A stretch of 64,000 nucleotides of DNA. Source: Bordetella ansorpii. GTDB taxonomy: Bacteria > Pseudomonadota > Gammaproteobacteria > Burkholderiales > Burkholderiaceae_B. The position numbers and the translations under genes are program-made. The first letter of the stretch is position 1, and each line of letters starts with the position of its first letter. Of this stretch, positions 1-8,667 are shown one piece after another. Under the pieces are notes generated by a model. It saw only the letters and a program-made list of their open reading frames with translations. It was not told the DNA's origin and did not search any database. Location of the stretch: contig NZ_FKBS01000025.1 in the NCBI RefSeq assembly GCF_900078315.1, positions 186,001 to 250,000 of the forward strand, written 5' to 3'.

Positions 1-31
1 CCGCCGGCAAGGTGGCTTCGCTGGTGGCTGG

Positions 32-349
32 CTATCGGCCATGCACCGAGCAAGGATTGGCATCGTCGAGGTTGTTCTGGCAACAGGCGCACTGCGATAT
101 CTCATACGCTTGCTCCTGATCGCGATAGCCCTCGCGCCAATGGCTCGCCAATGCGTATATGTCGGCCAACAGGGGAGGCGGTGCAGTCTCGCCACTTTGG
201 AAGTCGTATCGCCCCATGGCGTAGGCTTCCTGGCATGCGTATACCTGCGCCCACTCGGCACCCGATAGATACAGCCAGCGGAGTTTGAAGCCGTCCATGT
301 GCATGAACGGCAGGTCAGTGGAAGGAGTTGTTGCGGTGTCCTGCTGCAT
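32..349 (-). CDS. Hypothetical ICE protein (105 aa)
   Basis: Small soluble protein of unknown function. The start is the ATG whose codon ends at 349, chosen because a GGAG ribosome site sits 7 bases upstream; the reading frame stays open further upstream but without a better start. The C-terminal half has a CACC cysteine cluster (QCACCQNN), which could bind a metal, and several Trp/Tyr residues. It is the last gene visible on the left edge and lies downstream of a leader (403-560) that recurs upstream of the ssb operon, so it probably belongs to the same ICE regulon. No family recognised. Confidence 0.6.
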   Translation of the reverse strand: MQQDTATTPSTDLPFMHMDGFKLRWLYLSGAEWAQVYACQEAYAMGRYDFQSGETAPPPLLADIYALASHWREGYRDQEQAYEISQCACCQNNLDDANPCSVHGR

Positions 350-402
350 GATGTTGCTCCAAGAGCATACGCGCCGTGCGCGACTGTCTGACGGCATCGA
401 GG

Positions 403-560
403 GCTATGCCGCCCGTCCTGTTAGTTCGTCACCCTGCCGTCCGTGACCACGGCAAGCCAGCCGGAATAGGGGGAAGGTTTGTAAAGGCCGGCGCGCGCAG
501 CGACGCCGGCCTTTATGAATGCCCCCTTGCAGGCTGGCGCGACGTGGTAAGGTCGGTGAA
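403..560 (-). repeat. Conserved ICE leader, copy 1
   Basis: On the plus strand it runs from a TATGCCGCC box through GGGGGAAGGTTTGTAAA, a hairpin, TTATGAA and CCCCCTTG to a GTGGTA-GGTCGGTG box. The same order with the same spacing occurs at 9306-9468. Both copies lie upstream of minus-strand ICE genes, so the element probably acts as a promoter/leader or regulatory RNA of those operons. The orientation of transcription through it is inferred only. Confidence 0.6.
483..514. repeat. Perfect 11-bp stem-loop in leader copy 1
   Basis: Arms AAAGGCCGGCG (483-493) and CGCCGGCCTTT (504-514) with a 10-base loop. Compared with the copy at 9390-9422, two base pairs change on both sides (G-C to A-T and C-G to T-A), so pairing is preserved. 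Confidence 0.7.
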
Positions 561-703
561 GTTGGGTGATGAACGGCGGGCGTGGCAGCGGCCCGCAACC
601 GCAGTTGCGGGACTGGCTCGGCCTGCTCGGCGAGCGCCATCGGACCACCAGCGGCGGCCCCTGAATTGGCAATGGCCCCACGCCAGGCGCAGGGCCACAA
701 CGG

Positions 704-1141
704 CTATCCGTCCAGCCGCCGCGCTACGGCATTGACGTCAAGCTCACCTTCGGCAATCGCGTGCAGAAGGTCATCGGGCAATACGTCCAGCAGGCGACTT
801 GCCCGCTTGTCCCGTTCCGCGCGCGCCATCGCCGGCCAGTGCATGTACTCGCGCAACTGGTGCAAGTTGGCTGGGTTGCTGCGCGCGTAGCCTCGCAGAT
901 AGTCCATCAATTGCTGCTCGCTGGTGTTATCCATGCTGGTTCCTTGATCGGTAGTGCCTGGCTCATCGCCTCGGTAGTGATCCACCATGCCGGCGAGATA
1001 CGCCGCTTCGAGCGCAGCCTTGATCGACCTGACAGAGTGTTCGTGATAGCCGCGCGTGGTTGTCAGATTAAGGCTAAGCAGCGTGTTCGCTACCTCGTTG
1101 ATTTGATTTTGTGCGGCCTGCGACAATTTGACTTTCGCCAT
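704..1141 (-). CDS. Hypothetical ICE protein (145 aa)
   Basis: Predicted soluble, mostly helical protein of unknown function starting MAKVKLSQ. The start is the ATG ending at 1141, with TCTCC (GGAGA) immediately upstream; the frame continues upstream only as a shadow of the methyltransferase gene. It lies directly after the DNA methyltransferase gene (2-base gap), so the two are almost certainly co-transcribed. The C-terminal part (DVLPDDLLHAIAEGELDVNAVARRL) is leucine-rich and helical. An internal Met (MDNTSEQQ) could be a second start. Not recognised beyond being typical ICE/plasmid cargo. Confidence 0.65.
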   Translation of the reverse strand: MAKVKLSQAAQNQINEVANTLLSLNLTTTRGYHEHSVRSIKAALEAAYLAGMVDHYRGDEPGTTDQGTSMDNTSEQQLMDYLRGYARSNPANLHQLREYMHWPAMARAERDKRASRLLDVLPDDLLHAIAEGELDVNAVARRLDG

Positions 1142-1143
1142 GA

Positions 1144-1782
1144 TTATTTCTCCTTGTGGGCCGCTTGCAGGCGCGACACGGCGGCGGCGTGATACTCGCT
1201 TTGCAGCTCGATACCCACATAGCGCCGCCCGCATTGATGCGCAGCAACACATGTCGATCCCGAGCCCGCAAATGGGTCGAGCACAATGTCGCCGGGCTGC
1301 GTGAATGCCTGAACCAGCGCCGCCAGGCACGACACCGGTTTTTGCGTAGGATGAAGCGCGTTGCCGGTGTATTTCCAGGCCAGCACATCCGGCGGCGGAC
1401 TGGCGGGGATATCCGGCTGGCCTTTGGCCAGCAGATACGCGGCCTCGTGTTGGTAGCGCACAAAGCGGGTTTTGGAGGCATACGACTTGGTGAAGACGAA
1501 ATGCCCGACCGCCCGGAATCCGGCTTTCCGCCAAGCCGCAAAAAACTGATCTACGCGGTTCCATGCGTAGAACGAGACGCACAGGGCGTTCTGACGCAGC
1601 ACGCGATGGCACTGCGCAAACGCTGGCAGCAACCAATCCCCATTCTGGTCATTGGCAATGCTGCGCCCGCTACGGTCGCGGAAATTGACCAGGTACGGCG
1701 GGTCGGTCAGGATGAAATTCACACACTGATCTGGAAACTCGGGCAGGACTTTCAGGCAGTCGCCCAGGATGAATCGGCCCAT
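1144..1782 (-). CDS. DNA methyltransferase, beta class (DPPY)
   Basis: Transfers a methyl group from S-adenosylmethionine to adenine N6 or cytosine N4 in DNA. Catalytic motif IV is DPPY at residues 27-30 (preceded by FILT), and the SAM-binding motif DPFAGSGST comes near the C-terminus; this IV-then-I order marks the beta class. At 212 aa it is short and has only a small target-recognition segment between the motifs (LAWKYTGNALHPTQKP). The start is the ATG ending at 1782 with GGGAG upstream; the longer frame is rejected. No restriction enzyme is adjacent, so it looks like a solitary modification enzyme that could shield the ICE from host restriction, as is common on plasmids and ICEs. Confidence 0.85.
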   Translation of the reverse strand: MGRFILGDCLKVLPEFPDQCVNFILTDPPYLVNFRDRSGRSIANDQNGDWLLPAFAQCHRVLRQNALCVSFYAWNRVDQFFAAWRKAGFRAVGHFVFTKSYASKTRFVRYQHEAAYLLAKGQPDIPASPPPDVLAWKYTGNALHPTQKPVSCLAALVQAFTQPGDIVLDPFAGSGSTCVAAHQCGRRYVGIELQSEYHAAAVSRLQAAHKEK

Positions 1783-2162
1783 GAGTAGGCTCCCTCGCGC
1801 AGCCGGGGCGGCTTGTCCGCCCCTTTGCACTGCACGGGGCAGACCGCGCCGAGGCGGGCCACACGCGCGCAAGGGACGTGGAATAAATGGTAGGTCCCGG
1901 CGCAGCCGGGGGGACCGTTTATGCCGCGAAAGCCCTTGCAAGGCACCGATCAGCTACAAGCGCCAGCGAGCTGATCGGTGCCTGTGCGCCAGGCCCCCTC
2001 GGCGACGGTGGGCACCGGGCAGTGCAAAGTACGTGAAGGTCTGTTCGGGATGAGCCGGTCAGCAACTGCGGGGCTGCGGGGTGGGCGTGAGATGCGGCCG
2101 TGAAATGCGGCCTGGCGGCCGCCGCGTTGAAGTAGCGCCCGCGCGGGGCGCTACATGCCGGA
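1783..2162. other. GC-rich intergenic region with long inverted repeat
   Basis: No gene is supported. It contains the 15-bp inverted repeat at 1941-1983 and short direct repeats of ATGCGGCC around 2091-2112. It is a plausible place for regulatory or cis-acting transfer sites. Confidence 0.5.
1941..1983. repeat. Perfect 15-bp inverted repeat, 13-base loop
   Basis: Arms AGGCACCGATCAGCT (1941-1955) and AGCTGATCGGTGCCT (1969-1983). It is not followed by a T-run on either strand, so it is not an obvious terminator. It could be an operator, an mRNA hairpin ahead of the methyltransferase, or part of an oriT/oriV-like site; the sequence alone does not decide. Confidence 0.6.
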
Positions 2163-2390
2163 TCAGCGCAGGCAGCAATCACCTGCAAAGCAACCGCCGC
2201 GTGCCTGGCATGGCGCATGCACGGCTTGAACGTGGATGTTGGTCTGCGCCAGGCGGTGCTGGCGGCAGTAGTCGGCGTGATCGGCGTAGCCGTGATGTTG
2301 GCAGAACCGATCGACAGCCTGCTGGCAGTCCCGTGCGATGACGGTGGTTTTCATGGCAGCGCCATAGCGCCAAACGTTGAACAGGCTCAT
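2163..2390 (-). CDS. Hypothetical small ICE protein (75 aa)
   Basis: Small Cys/His-rich protein (DCQQAVDRFCQHHGYADHADYC...) of unknown function. A GGAG sits 7 bases before the ATG ending at 2390; a second ATG (MKTTVIARDC) lies 12 codons in. The C-x(7)-C-x-H-H spacing is suggestive of metal binding but matches no family I recognise. It lies between the Fic toxin module and the methyltransferase on the same strand. Confidence 0.5.
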   Translation of the reverse strand: MSLFNVWRYGAAMKTTVIARDCQQAVDRFCQHHGYADHADYCRQHRLAQTNIHVQAVHAPCQARGGCFAGDCCLR

Positions 2391-2587
2391 CGTGGATCTC
2401 CGGTTATCGGGCGGGCATGCCCGGAACCGGGGAACGCGGCGCAGCCGCCGCGGTCAAGGGGTGCGAAGCACCGGCCGACGGCCGCAAGCGGCAACGGCAC
2501 CGCCGTTGTCGCGCCGCCCTTGAGCGCGCCGGATCGCCGTGTCAGGGTACCGGGATGCAGGACCGCCCTACCCTGCCCGTGGCCAGA

Positions 2588-3505
2588 TCAACGCTCCAGG
2601 TCGCGATCGGCCTGACGCTGACGTTCATGCGGCGCGTCGCCCCGGCGCTCGAGCCCGTCCGGCGCAAGCCGGACCAGGCCCACATCGCCGTGGGGATAGC
2701 GGATTTCGGCGGCGGCACCTGGCGTGAGCGATTTGCCGCCGAGCAAGGCCTGCCGCCGATGCAGCACGACGGCCTGCGGGGCATCGGACACCGTCTGCAC
2801 CAAATACCTGTCGGTATGGCCGACGACAGAGCCCAGGTAGGTATGTCCTGGCTGCGCGAGCGAGACCGCCGCCTCATGGCCGCTGGCGCGGGCCAGATCC
2901 ACGGCCTGTTCGAATGCCACGTCGCGCAGGTTCGCACGGATCAGATCGGCGAGCAGGTCCGGTCCGGCGTGATAGGCCTGGATCGAGGCTTGCGTCATCT
3001 GCGCACGCGTCATACCGGACCACGCGATGTGATAGCCGGCCTGCTGCGCCAACTGTCCGATGTAAGCCCGCAAGGTGCGGCCGTTGCCTTCCCGAAACGG
3101 GTGCAAGACGTTCAGTTCGCCCAAGTAGTGGGCGGCGCGCTGACTGAAGGTATCGGCGTCCAGCCCGCGCAGGTAGTTCTCGCGCGCCAGCGGGCCGGTG
3201 ATCTGGGGCGCGTAGCGCTCGATGTGGTGGACGCTTGCGAACTGCGTCCCGCCCTTGGCGATATCGACGGTACGGATCTGGCCGGCCCAGTCGTACACAT
3301 CCCCAAAGAGCTTCTTGTGGATGGCCTGGAGGTGGGTCAGATCGAAGTTGCCCGCGAGCGGCTGGCGCGCCAGTTCTGTGGCGCGCAGCATCGCGTAGGT
3401 CGCTTCGATCTTGGCGAGCAGGGCGTCGTCATGGATCCCCAGCCGGTTGACGAGAACGCCGGAATCGGGGTCCGTATAAGTGTCGTCAGACGTGTACTTC
3501 GCCAT
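2588..3505 (-). CDS. Fic-domain toxin with C-terminal KfrB-like domain
   Basis: Fic enzymes usually transfer AMP (or another phosphate-containing group) from a nucleotide to a target protein. The catalytic motif HPFREGNGR is complete at residues 135-143, and the helical Fic core spans about 15-200. Residues ~222-280 (YLGSVVGHTDRYLVQ...RYPHGDVGLV) look like the KfrB domain of IncP-type plasmid proteins, an unusual fusion. The start is the ATG ending at 3505. The upstream antitoxin gene overlaps it by 20 bases, giving the class I arrangement (separate VbhA-type inhibitor). The likely role is plasmid/ICE stabilisation or modulation of host proteins; AMP as the transferred group is inferred from the family. 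Confidence 0.88.
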   Translation of the reverse strand: MAKYTSDDTYTDPDSGVLVNRLGIHDDALLAKIEATYAMLRATELARQPLAGNFDLTHLQAIHKKLFGDVYDWAGQIRTVDIAKGGTQFASVHHIERYAPQITGPLARENYLRGLDADTFSQRAAHYLGELNVLHPFREGNGRTLRAYIGQLAQQAGYHIAWSGMTRAQMTQASIQAYHAGPDLLADLIRANLRDVAFEQAVDLARASGHEAAVSLAQPGHTYLGSVVGHTDRYLVQTVSDAPQAVVLHRRQALLGGKSLTPGAAAEIRYPHGDVGLVRLAPDGLERRGDAPHERQRQADRDLER

Positions 3506-3680
3506 TGCCGACTCGACGCGAGAACATCGCGACAATGTCGGCCAGTTCCACATGGCCCTGGACATACTGCTGCATCTGGTGCAGCGCTTGCGCATCAGGT
3601 TCCAGCCCTTCGAGCCGTTGGCTGGCAAGCGCATCTTCGACGGCGCGCTGGCGTTGTGCGATTTCTTGGGGGGTCAGCAT
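3486..3680 (-). CDS. VbhA-like Fic antitoxin (64 aa)
   Basis: Small helical inhibitor of the downstream Fic toxin. Residues 20-25 read SQRLEG, matching the Fic inhibitory motif (S/T)xxxE(G/N), in which the Glu blocks productive ATP binding. The start is the ATG ending at 3680, preceded by AGGAG; the longer upstream frame is spurious. It overlaps the toxin gene by 20 bases, implying translational coupling with antitoxin first, the usual order for VbhA/VbhT-type pairs. Confidence 0.85.
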   Translation of the reverse strand: MLTPQEIAQRQRAVEDALASQRLEGLEPDAQALHQMQQYVQGHVELADIVAMFSRRVGNGEVHV

Positions 3681-3702
3681 GGCGGCTCCTGGAGCCTTTA
3701 TT

Positions 3703-4569
3703 TTACGAGATTTCGGGATGCTGCGCGATGCGGTGGCGCGGCGTAGCGTCGCGCCCGTCAGGGCCGACGAGGCCCGAAGTATCCGACCACTTTCGCACGG
3801 CGAAAGTCTCGCTGGCGCGCCTGTCGGGCAATCCGCTCCCTGGGGCGATGACGATTGCCCCCTGATCCAGCGTGCATGCAGCATCGACCACACACGCCGT
3901 AATGTGCGTGATGTGTCCACCGCGACGCCACGCGTGGCATGCCATGTAGCCGGTGATCGTCGTATCGTCCTTGGGAATGTCGCTGTCCCACAGCCAACTG
4001 CAGTTCAGCGCTGGGATGGCCGCACGGATGCTGACCGGCGTGGGGCGCGTCACGTTGGCGAAGACGAAGGTGCCGGCAGCATAGAAACTTTGCCCGGTCG
4101 CGACTGAGAATTGATTGACGGGATAGATCGCGATCGCGGGATCGTCAAGCGACGATTCGGAGATAAAACCGAAATACGGCCGCGCGCCATCGTCCCGTGC
4201 GCCGTGCGTGCCGGGCATCGAGGGCGGTGCGGGGCGCAGCGGCACGTCCGGCGAGAGCGCTTTGCCTTCGGGCAGCGGATCGATGGGCACATAGCCGCCG
4301 GTATCGGGCGGGGACCCTTGCGGGAACTGGCACACGATAACGTGCGCCGCCCCGGCCGATACCGTGACATCGCCTTCGTCGGTCACGTCCACCCCGCCCC
4401 GCGCCTGGCAGAACTGCTGGCGCAGGGCGTTGGACTGCGGGGTCTGCTGGCCGCGCGGCACGGTGCGCGCCCCATCGTGGTTGCCTTGCGCGTTCAGGAA
4501 TGGCCCATAGGTGTAAGCCGTCAACGCCAAGCTGCCCAGTAGGACCACGAGGACAAGACCGGCTTTCAT
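3703..4569 (-). CDS. Exported/membrane-anchored hypothetical protein
   Basis: Begins with a signal peptide or single membrane anchor (MKAGLVLVVLLGSLALTAYTYG), so it acts at or outside the inner membrane. A Cys-containing segment (FCQARGGVDVTDEGDVTVS...VIVCQ) closely resembles one in the exported protein at 32221-32883, so both share a small secreted domain. The body is rich in Pro and aromatic residues with paired cysteines (LNCSWLWD, MACHAW, TACVVDAACT), suggesting disulfides. It ends just upstream of the VbhA-like gene. A conjugation-associated surface or periplasmic protein is possible, but no family is recognised. Confidence 0.65.
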   Translation of the reverse strand: MKAGLVLVVLLGSLALTAYTYGPFLNAQGNHDGARTVPRGQQTPQSNALRQQFCQARGGVDVTDEGDVTVSAGAAHVIVCQFPQGSPPDTGGYVPIDPLPEGKALSPDVPLRPAPPSMPGTHGARDDGARPYFGFISESSLDDPAIAIYPVNQFSVATGQSFYAAGTFVFANVTRPTPVSIRAAIPALNCSWLWDSDIPKDDTTITGYMACHAWRRGGHITHITACVVDAACTLDQGAIVIAPGSGLPDRRASETFAVRKWSDTSGLVGPDGRDATPRHRIAQHPEIS

Positions 4570-4687
4570 GGATCAACTCCTAAAACGCGCTAGGTGCGGA
4601 TTCGAGGGGCGGGTAGTCCGTCATTTTCTACCGCAAGCACACGACATCCCGATGAACCGTGTTCTGCAACATTTGATCTGCCCGCCC

Positions 4688-5992
4688 TCACGTTGGGGGG
4701 GCAGGTCGCGCCACCCGGGGCTTGTCGCTCAGATACACCTGATGCGATGCGCCGTGCTGCATCAGCATTCGGCATCGATAAGCGCCATGCTCGGCAGACG
4801 CCTGGGCCGTGTGAACCCCCTTGTAGTCACGGTGGGTGTCACGCCATTGGGCAGCGGTCACGGACAGTACGCCTTCGCCTGGGTAGTTGACGATAGGCGG
4901 GGCCTTGGCCTGCCGCTGCTCGCTGGCCGTCGGTGCCCGATAGTCGCTGATGTCCTCAATCCCGACCTTCATCGTTCGGGTCCGATGCATGGCAGCGGGC
5001 GCATTGATGGCCAGGGAAACCACGCGCCCGGCGCTGCGATTGACGCGGTGGACGGTGTGCCAACTGCCGCGCACCAGCACGCTGCCGCCCGCCTGGAGTT
5101 CGTACTGCTGGGCTGGGCCGGGTGGCTCGGGTTCCTGTTGAGCGTGTTCGTACTCGAGCCTACCGGTCACGTGGGCGAGCCAGCGCTGGGCACGGGTGAG
5201 CAGCTTTTGCAGTTGTGCGAGCGCGATGCGCTGGGCCTGCGCGACGTCGAGGATCTCGTCCTTGAGCGCGGCATACAGGGACATCGGGCCTTCGTACTGC
5301 GAGGCTGGGGGCTGGCGCGGATAGTCGGCCAGCGGGAAGGACTGCGATACGCTGGCGACGATGGCGACCTGTAGTGCGTCCTTTGTCGAGAGGGCCGGAG
5401 CCGACCACCGTTGCTGATCCGCTTTCGCTTGCGCGATGGTGCGTTGGTGCTTGCGCTGCTCGGCCTGCAGGGTACGGATGCGGCGATGGCGCACCGCCGA
5501 ATCCGTCTTCAGGCGGACGTACCGTTCTGCGCCCAGGGCGCGCCAGTCCCAATAGCGGGCGGTGTCGCTGGCTTGGATGGCGCGGCGCATGCCTTGCTCG
5601 ATGCGCTGGGCGTCACGCCGGGCGCGGCCTTCGCTGTGGTGGCCGACGAGGATCGGTTGGCCCAGCGGAATGTGCGCGGTGATCGCATCGACCCGGGCGC
5701 GTGCGGACTCGGCGTCCCGGCGCCGGTGTTCGCCATAGTCTTCGAACCTCTCGCGGCGCTCGGCGGCGCGCTCGGCCACCGTGGTGGTTTCGGGCTCGAT
5801 GTGCTCGCACAGTTCGAGCAGCAGGTCTTCGCGCTCGGGCGTCCACATGGGCGCGACGAAAACCTGCTGTTTGGCGGCCCAGCGAAAGCCTGCCTGGATG
5901 ACCCGGGCGTAGCTGTCCGCATCCAGACGCTGCGTGCTGTACAGGCGCAGCTTGTTGTCTTCGGGCGAATAGGTGGCGGTAAAGTCTTGCAT
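4688..5992 (-). CDS. DUF3560 domain-containing protein
   Basis: A 434-residue ICE/plasmid protein with the DUF3560 signature around residues 85-160 (IPLGQPILVGHHSE... followed by RRDAQRI and ARYWDWRA). The N-terminal ~70 residues (YSTQRLD...GFRWAAKQQVFVAPMWTPERE) look like a small nucleic-acid-processing-type domain. A basic coiled-coil follows at ~165-215, and the C-terminal third ends in a PAPPT tail. Biochemical function is unknown; the family is found almost only on plasmids and ICEs next to ParB-like, DUF932 and SSB genes, as here. The start ATG ends at 5992. Confidence 0.85.
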   Translation of the reverse strand: MQDFTATYSPEDNKLRLYSTQRLDADSYARVIQAGFRWAAKQQVFVAPMWTPEREDLLLELCEHIEPETTTVAERAAERRERFEDYGEHRRRDAESARARVDAITAHIPLGQPILVGHHSEGRARRDAQRIEQGMRRAIQASDTARYWDWRALGAERYVRLKTDSAVRHRRIRTLQAEQRKHQRTIAQAKADQQRWSAPALSTKDALQVAIVASVSQSFPLADYPRQPPASQYEGPMSLYAALKDEILDVAQAQRIALAQLQKLLTRAQRWLAHVTGRLEYEHAQQEPEPPGPAQQYELQAGGSVLVRGSWHTVHRVNRSAGRVVSLAINAPAAMHRTRTMKVGIEDISDYRAPTASEQRQAKAPPIVNYPGEGVLSVTAAQWRDTHRDYKGVHTAQASAEHGAYRCRMLMQHGASHQVYLSDKPRVARPAPPT

Positions 5993-6076
5993 GACGGTGT
6001 CCTTTGCAGTGGGATGGCGTGGGCGAGCAGCCTGCGCGGCGCGGTCCTGATCGGGACCGCGCCGCGCAGCGGGCGC

Positions 6077-8173
6077 TCAGACCGTGGCCAGGGCTGGGTC
6101 CGGCTCGGCCGGGGCCACGTCGGGGGACGCTTGCGTGGTGCCCGGGTCGGTGGTGGCCGGATCAGTCGCAACCGGCACACGCCGCAGCGGGCCGGGTAGC
6201 CAGCCGGTGCCAGCCAGCAGTGCCTGGGCTGTCTGGACCGCGTTGGCCTTCTTCATGCCCGTGATGCTCGCCCCGCTGCTCGGGTCGCGCCCTTCGGTGA
6301 CGGCCTGGGCGATCTGCGCCTTGGACACGTGGCCCAGGTAGCTGCGTTCTGTCGCGGTCCACCATGTCGTCATGTCCAGGTCGACCAGTTCGGCCAGCCG
6401 GTCCAGGTGCTCGGTAGGCGCGGCTTGGCTGCGGGCCTCGCGGCGATAGACGATGCGTGCCAGCAACAAGGCGAGCATGGCATTGAGGCGGTCTTGGCTT
6501 TGCGCGAGCAGCCAGGGCAGCACGGCGTGTTCGTCCTCGGGCAGATCGGCCATGACGGTCCGATAGCGTTCTTGCACGGCGCGCCATGCGGGGCTGTCTC
6601 GCATCGCATCATCGACCGCGCACAGATCATCATGGGCGCTGTCGGCGCGCAGGTCGAACACATCCGTACCCGGGTTCCTGCCCAGCAACTGTTCGATGAG
6701 CAGCGCCTGGACCAATTGCGGCCGGATCATGACCTCGGCTTGCAGGGCGATGGTGCGTTGTGCCTGCAAGCGCCTGACCAGCGGCGCGCTGAATTCGGCG
6801 CGCTGCTTGGTGCGCGGCAGTTGCACATCGGTCGCGTCCTCGGTGCCGCCGTGTGCGCGGACCAGGGCGGCGACGGCCTCGCGCGCCTGTTCACGCACCA
6901 GTCCCCGGCTGGCCGCAGGCTCACCTGAGGCGTCCAGATACACGATGGTCCCGGCCAGGGCCTTGAACTCTGTCGGATAGTCGCGCAAGGCGCGCAGCAG
7001 ATCATGGCGTTGCTGCCCGAGCACCAGCCGTTCGCGCTGCAACGCGGCCAGTTGCGCGTCTTGGCCTGCGTCTTCTCCGTCCTGGTCGTCGTCCTGGTCG
7101 TCGTCTTCGTCGCCAGCCTCGTCCTCGTCACTGTCGTCCTCCCAGGCCGGGCGCATGGCATCGATGCGCTGGTCCAGGTCGTCCAACTGCGCGTCCAGCT
7201 CTTGCAAGCGGGCGGCCTCCTGGACGGTAGGCTCGCGCTTGACGGGCTGCACCTGTCCGTACTCGCTGCGCTGCTCATGGCCAAAGGACGGTGCGAACTC
7301 GACCCAAGCCCAGCTTTCCTTGCCCACGGTGCGGGCGAGCTTGCTGCGCTTGAGCTTGTCCACGACCATCACGCGGACCTTGTCGACGTCGGTCAGGTAT
7401 ACGTCTTCGCCACGCTTGGCGAAAAGGTCGCGGCGCACGTTGCCGCCGTCGCGCTCGTAGGCCGCGACGGTGATATAGCGGGCCAAGACCGAATCGCCGC
7501 GTATCTCCGCGTCGGCCAGCAGTTGGCGGATGTACGCGGCGCGGCGATAGGGATGGTTGTGGCGGGCCGCTTGCCACGCGGCCTGCTGGCGCGCATGGTC
7601 AGGCACCGATGCCAGCGCCTGCATGTCGGCCAGCTCGATGCTGCCCTTGCGAAACTGCGCGAGCAAGGCCGGGGCGACTTCTCCCAGGGCCAGCAGCTTG
7701 CGCACGGCCACTTCGCTCACCCCGTGCGCGATGGCGATTTCCGGGACCGACCAGTTCTCGGCGCGCAGCCGGGCGTAGGTGGTGAAGACGTCTGCCGGGT
7801 GCATCGCCTTGCGGGCGATGTTCTCGATCAGCGAGGCATTGAGCGCATGGCGTGCCGGGATGATCAGGCACGGCACCGGATGGTCGGCGGGCAGTTCGCC
7901 CGCCTCGATCAGCATGGAAAGGGCCGTCCAGCGTCGGCCCCCGGCGCACACGTCATACGTGCCGTCGCCGTTGTCCACGACGATCAGGTTTTGCAGGATC
8001 ATGCCGCCCATTGCGGCGATGGTGGCGCGCAGTTCGCGGACCTCGGGGTCGGTCTTGAGCGATTCGCGGGGCCGGGCTTGGTACTTGTCGGTCAGGCGCA
8101 AGGCGCTGTGGGCGATGTCCTGGCGCGGGCTGGCCGCTTGCACGGCTGCCAGTTCGGTATTGGTCACTTTCAT
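6077..8173 (-). CDS. Large ParB/RepB/Spo0J-family nuclease-like protein
   Basis: A 698-residue protein with an N-terminal ParB domain: a GGRRWTAL box near residue 80 (the ParB G-x-R-R region) and an ENIARKAMHPAD segment, followed by a helix-turn-helix (SVPEIAIAHGVSEVAVRKLLAL). A long acidic linker (EDDSDEDEAGDEDDD...) and an alpha-helical C-terminal half follow. Canonical ParB is ~280-300 aa; such long versions are typical of ICEs and broad-host plasmids, where they are thought to act in maintenance or as DNA-processing nucleases. AGGAG precedes the ATG ending at 8173; an in-frame upstream start gives 7 more residues. No ParA is in the window. Confidence 0.88.
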   Translation of the reverse strand: MKVTNTELAAVQAASPRQDIAHSALRLTDKYQARPRESLKTDPEVRELRATIAAMGGMILQNLIVVDNGDGTYDVCAGGRRWTALSMLIEAGELPADHPVPCLIIPARHALNASLIENIARKAMHPADVFTTYARLRAENWSVPEIAIAHGVSEVAVRKLLALGEVAPALLAQFRKGSIELADMQALASVPDHARQQAAWQAARHNHPYRRAAYIRQLLADAEIRGDSVLARYITVAAYERDGGNVRRDLFAKRGEDVYLTDVDKVRVMVVDKLKRSKLARTVGKESWAWVEFAPSFGHEQRSEYGQVQPVKREPTVQEAARLQELDAQLDDLDQRIDAMRPAWEDDSDEDEAGDEDDDQDDDQDGEDAGQDAQLAALQRERLVLGQQRHDLLRALRDYPTEFKALAGTIVYLDASGEPAASRGLVREQAREAVAALVRAHGGTEDATDVQLPRTKQRAEFSAPLVRRLQAQRTIALQAEVMIRPQLVQALLIEQLLGRNPGTDVFDLRADSAHDDLCAVDDAMRDSPAWRAVQERYRTVMADLPEDEHAVLPWLLAQSQDRLNAMLALLLARIVYRREARSQAAPTEHLDRLAELVDLDMTTWWTATERSYLGHVSKAQIAQAVTEGRDPSSGASITGMKKANAVQTAQALLAGTGWLPGPLRRVPVATDPATTDPGTTQASPDVAPAEPDPALATV

Positions 8174-8195
8174 GGTGATGCTCCTTGTATTCAAG

Positions 8196-8609
8196 TCAGT
8201 AGCCGAGCCAGTGGGAAACCACGCTGCCCCGGTACAGAGGGCTATTGCCGTGGCTGGCGAAGAAGTCGGCGGGGTTGAATTGATGGGCGCGGATGCAGGC
8301 CACGGCCTGCTCTCGGGTCAGCACGGCGCGGGCGACCTTGTCCCTATCCGTCAGGTCTGCCGAGGCCAGCGGGCCGTGCGCGACGAGTTCGGCCAAGAGC
8401 GTGATGAGGTCCGGGCGATAGCCCGACCAGGACACGCGGGCAGAGGGTCCGTTGGCGTACAGGGCGGGCAGTTCGCCGATGCCTGCGGCGCGCAGGGACT
8501 CGCGCTGCGCTTTGGCCGATATCGTGTTGAAGGCGATGCCGTGGCGGGTCAGCGCAGCCGTGGTCAGGCGGCTGGTGATCTGCGCATCGGTGTAGAGGCT
8601 CACTTGCAT
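8196..8609 (-). CDS. Glutaredoxin/thioredoxin-fold-like ICE protein
   Basis: The N-terminal ~75 residues (MQVSLYTDAQITSRLTTAAL...PALYANG...SWSGYRPDLIT) have the pattern of a glutaredoxin (NrdH-like) fold, but the redox CxxC site is missing, so redox catalysis is unlikely. The C-terminal part (REQAVACIRAHQFNPADFF) is uncharacterised. The start ATG ends at 8609; the much longer frame is a shadow of the ssb gene. It lies between ssb and the ParB-like gene, 22 bases before the latter, and is presumably in the same operon. Confidence 0.7.
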   Translation of the reverse strand: MQVSLYTDAQITSRLTTAALTRHGIAFNTISAKAQRESLRAAGIGELPALYANGPSARVSWSGYRPDLITLLAELVAHGPLASADLTDRDKVARAVLTREQAVACIRAHQFNPADFFASHGNSPLYRGSVVSHWLGY

Positions 8610-8667
8610 TGCAAAACTCCTGTGCGGGGTGCCGCCCGGCCACCGTGACGGTGGCCGGGTGCGGGCG

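Larger units (their letters stand above)
350..703. other. Intergenic region with conserved ICE leader
   Basis: No gene is supported here. Most of the stretch (403-560) is copy 1 of a leader element also found at 9306-9468; the remainder is GC-rich with only shadow reading frames. Confidence 0.6.
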
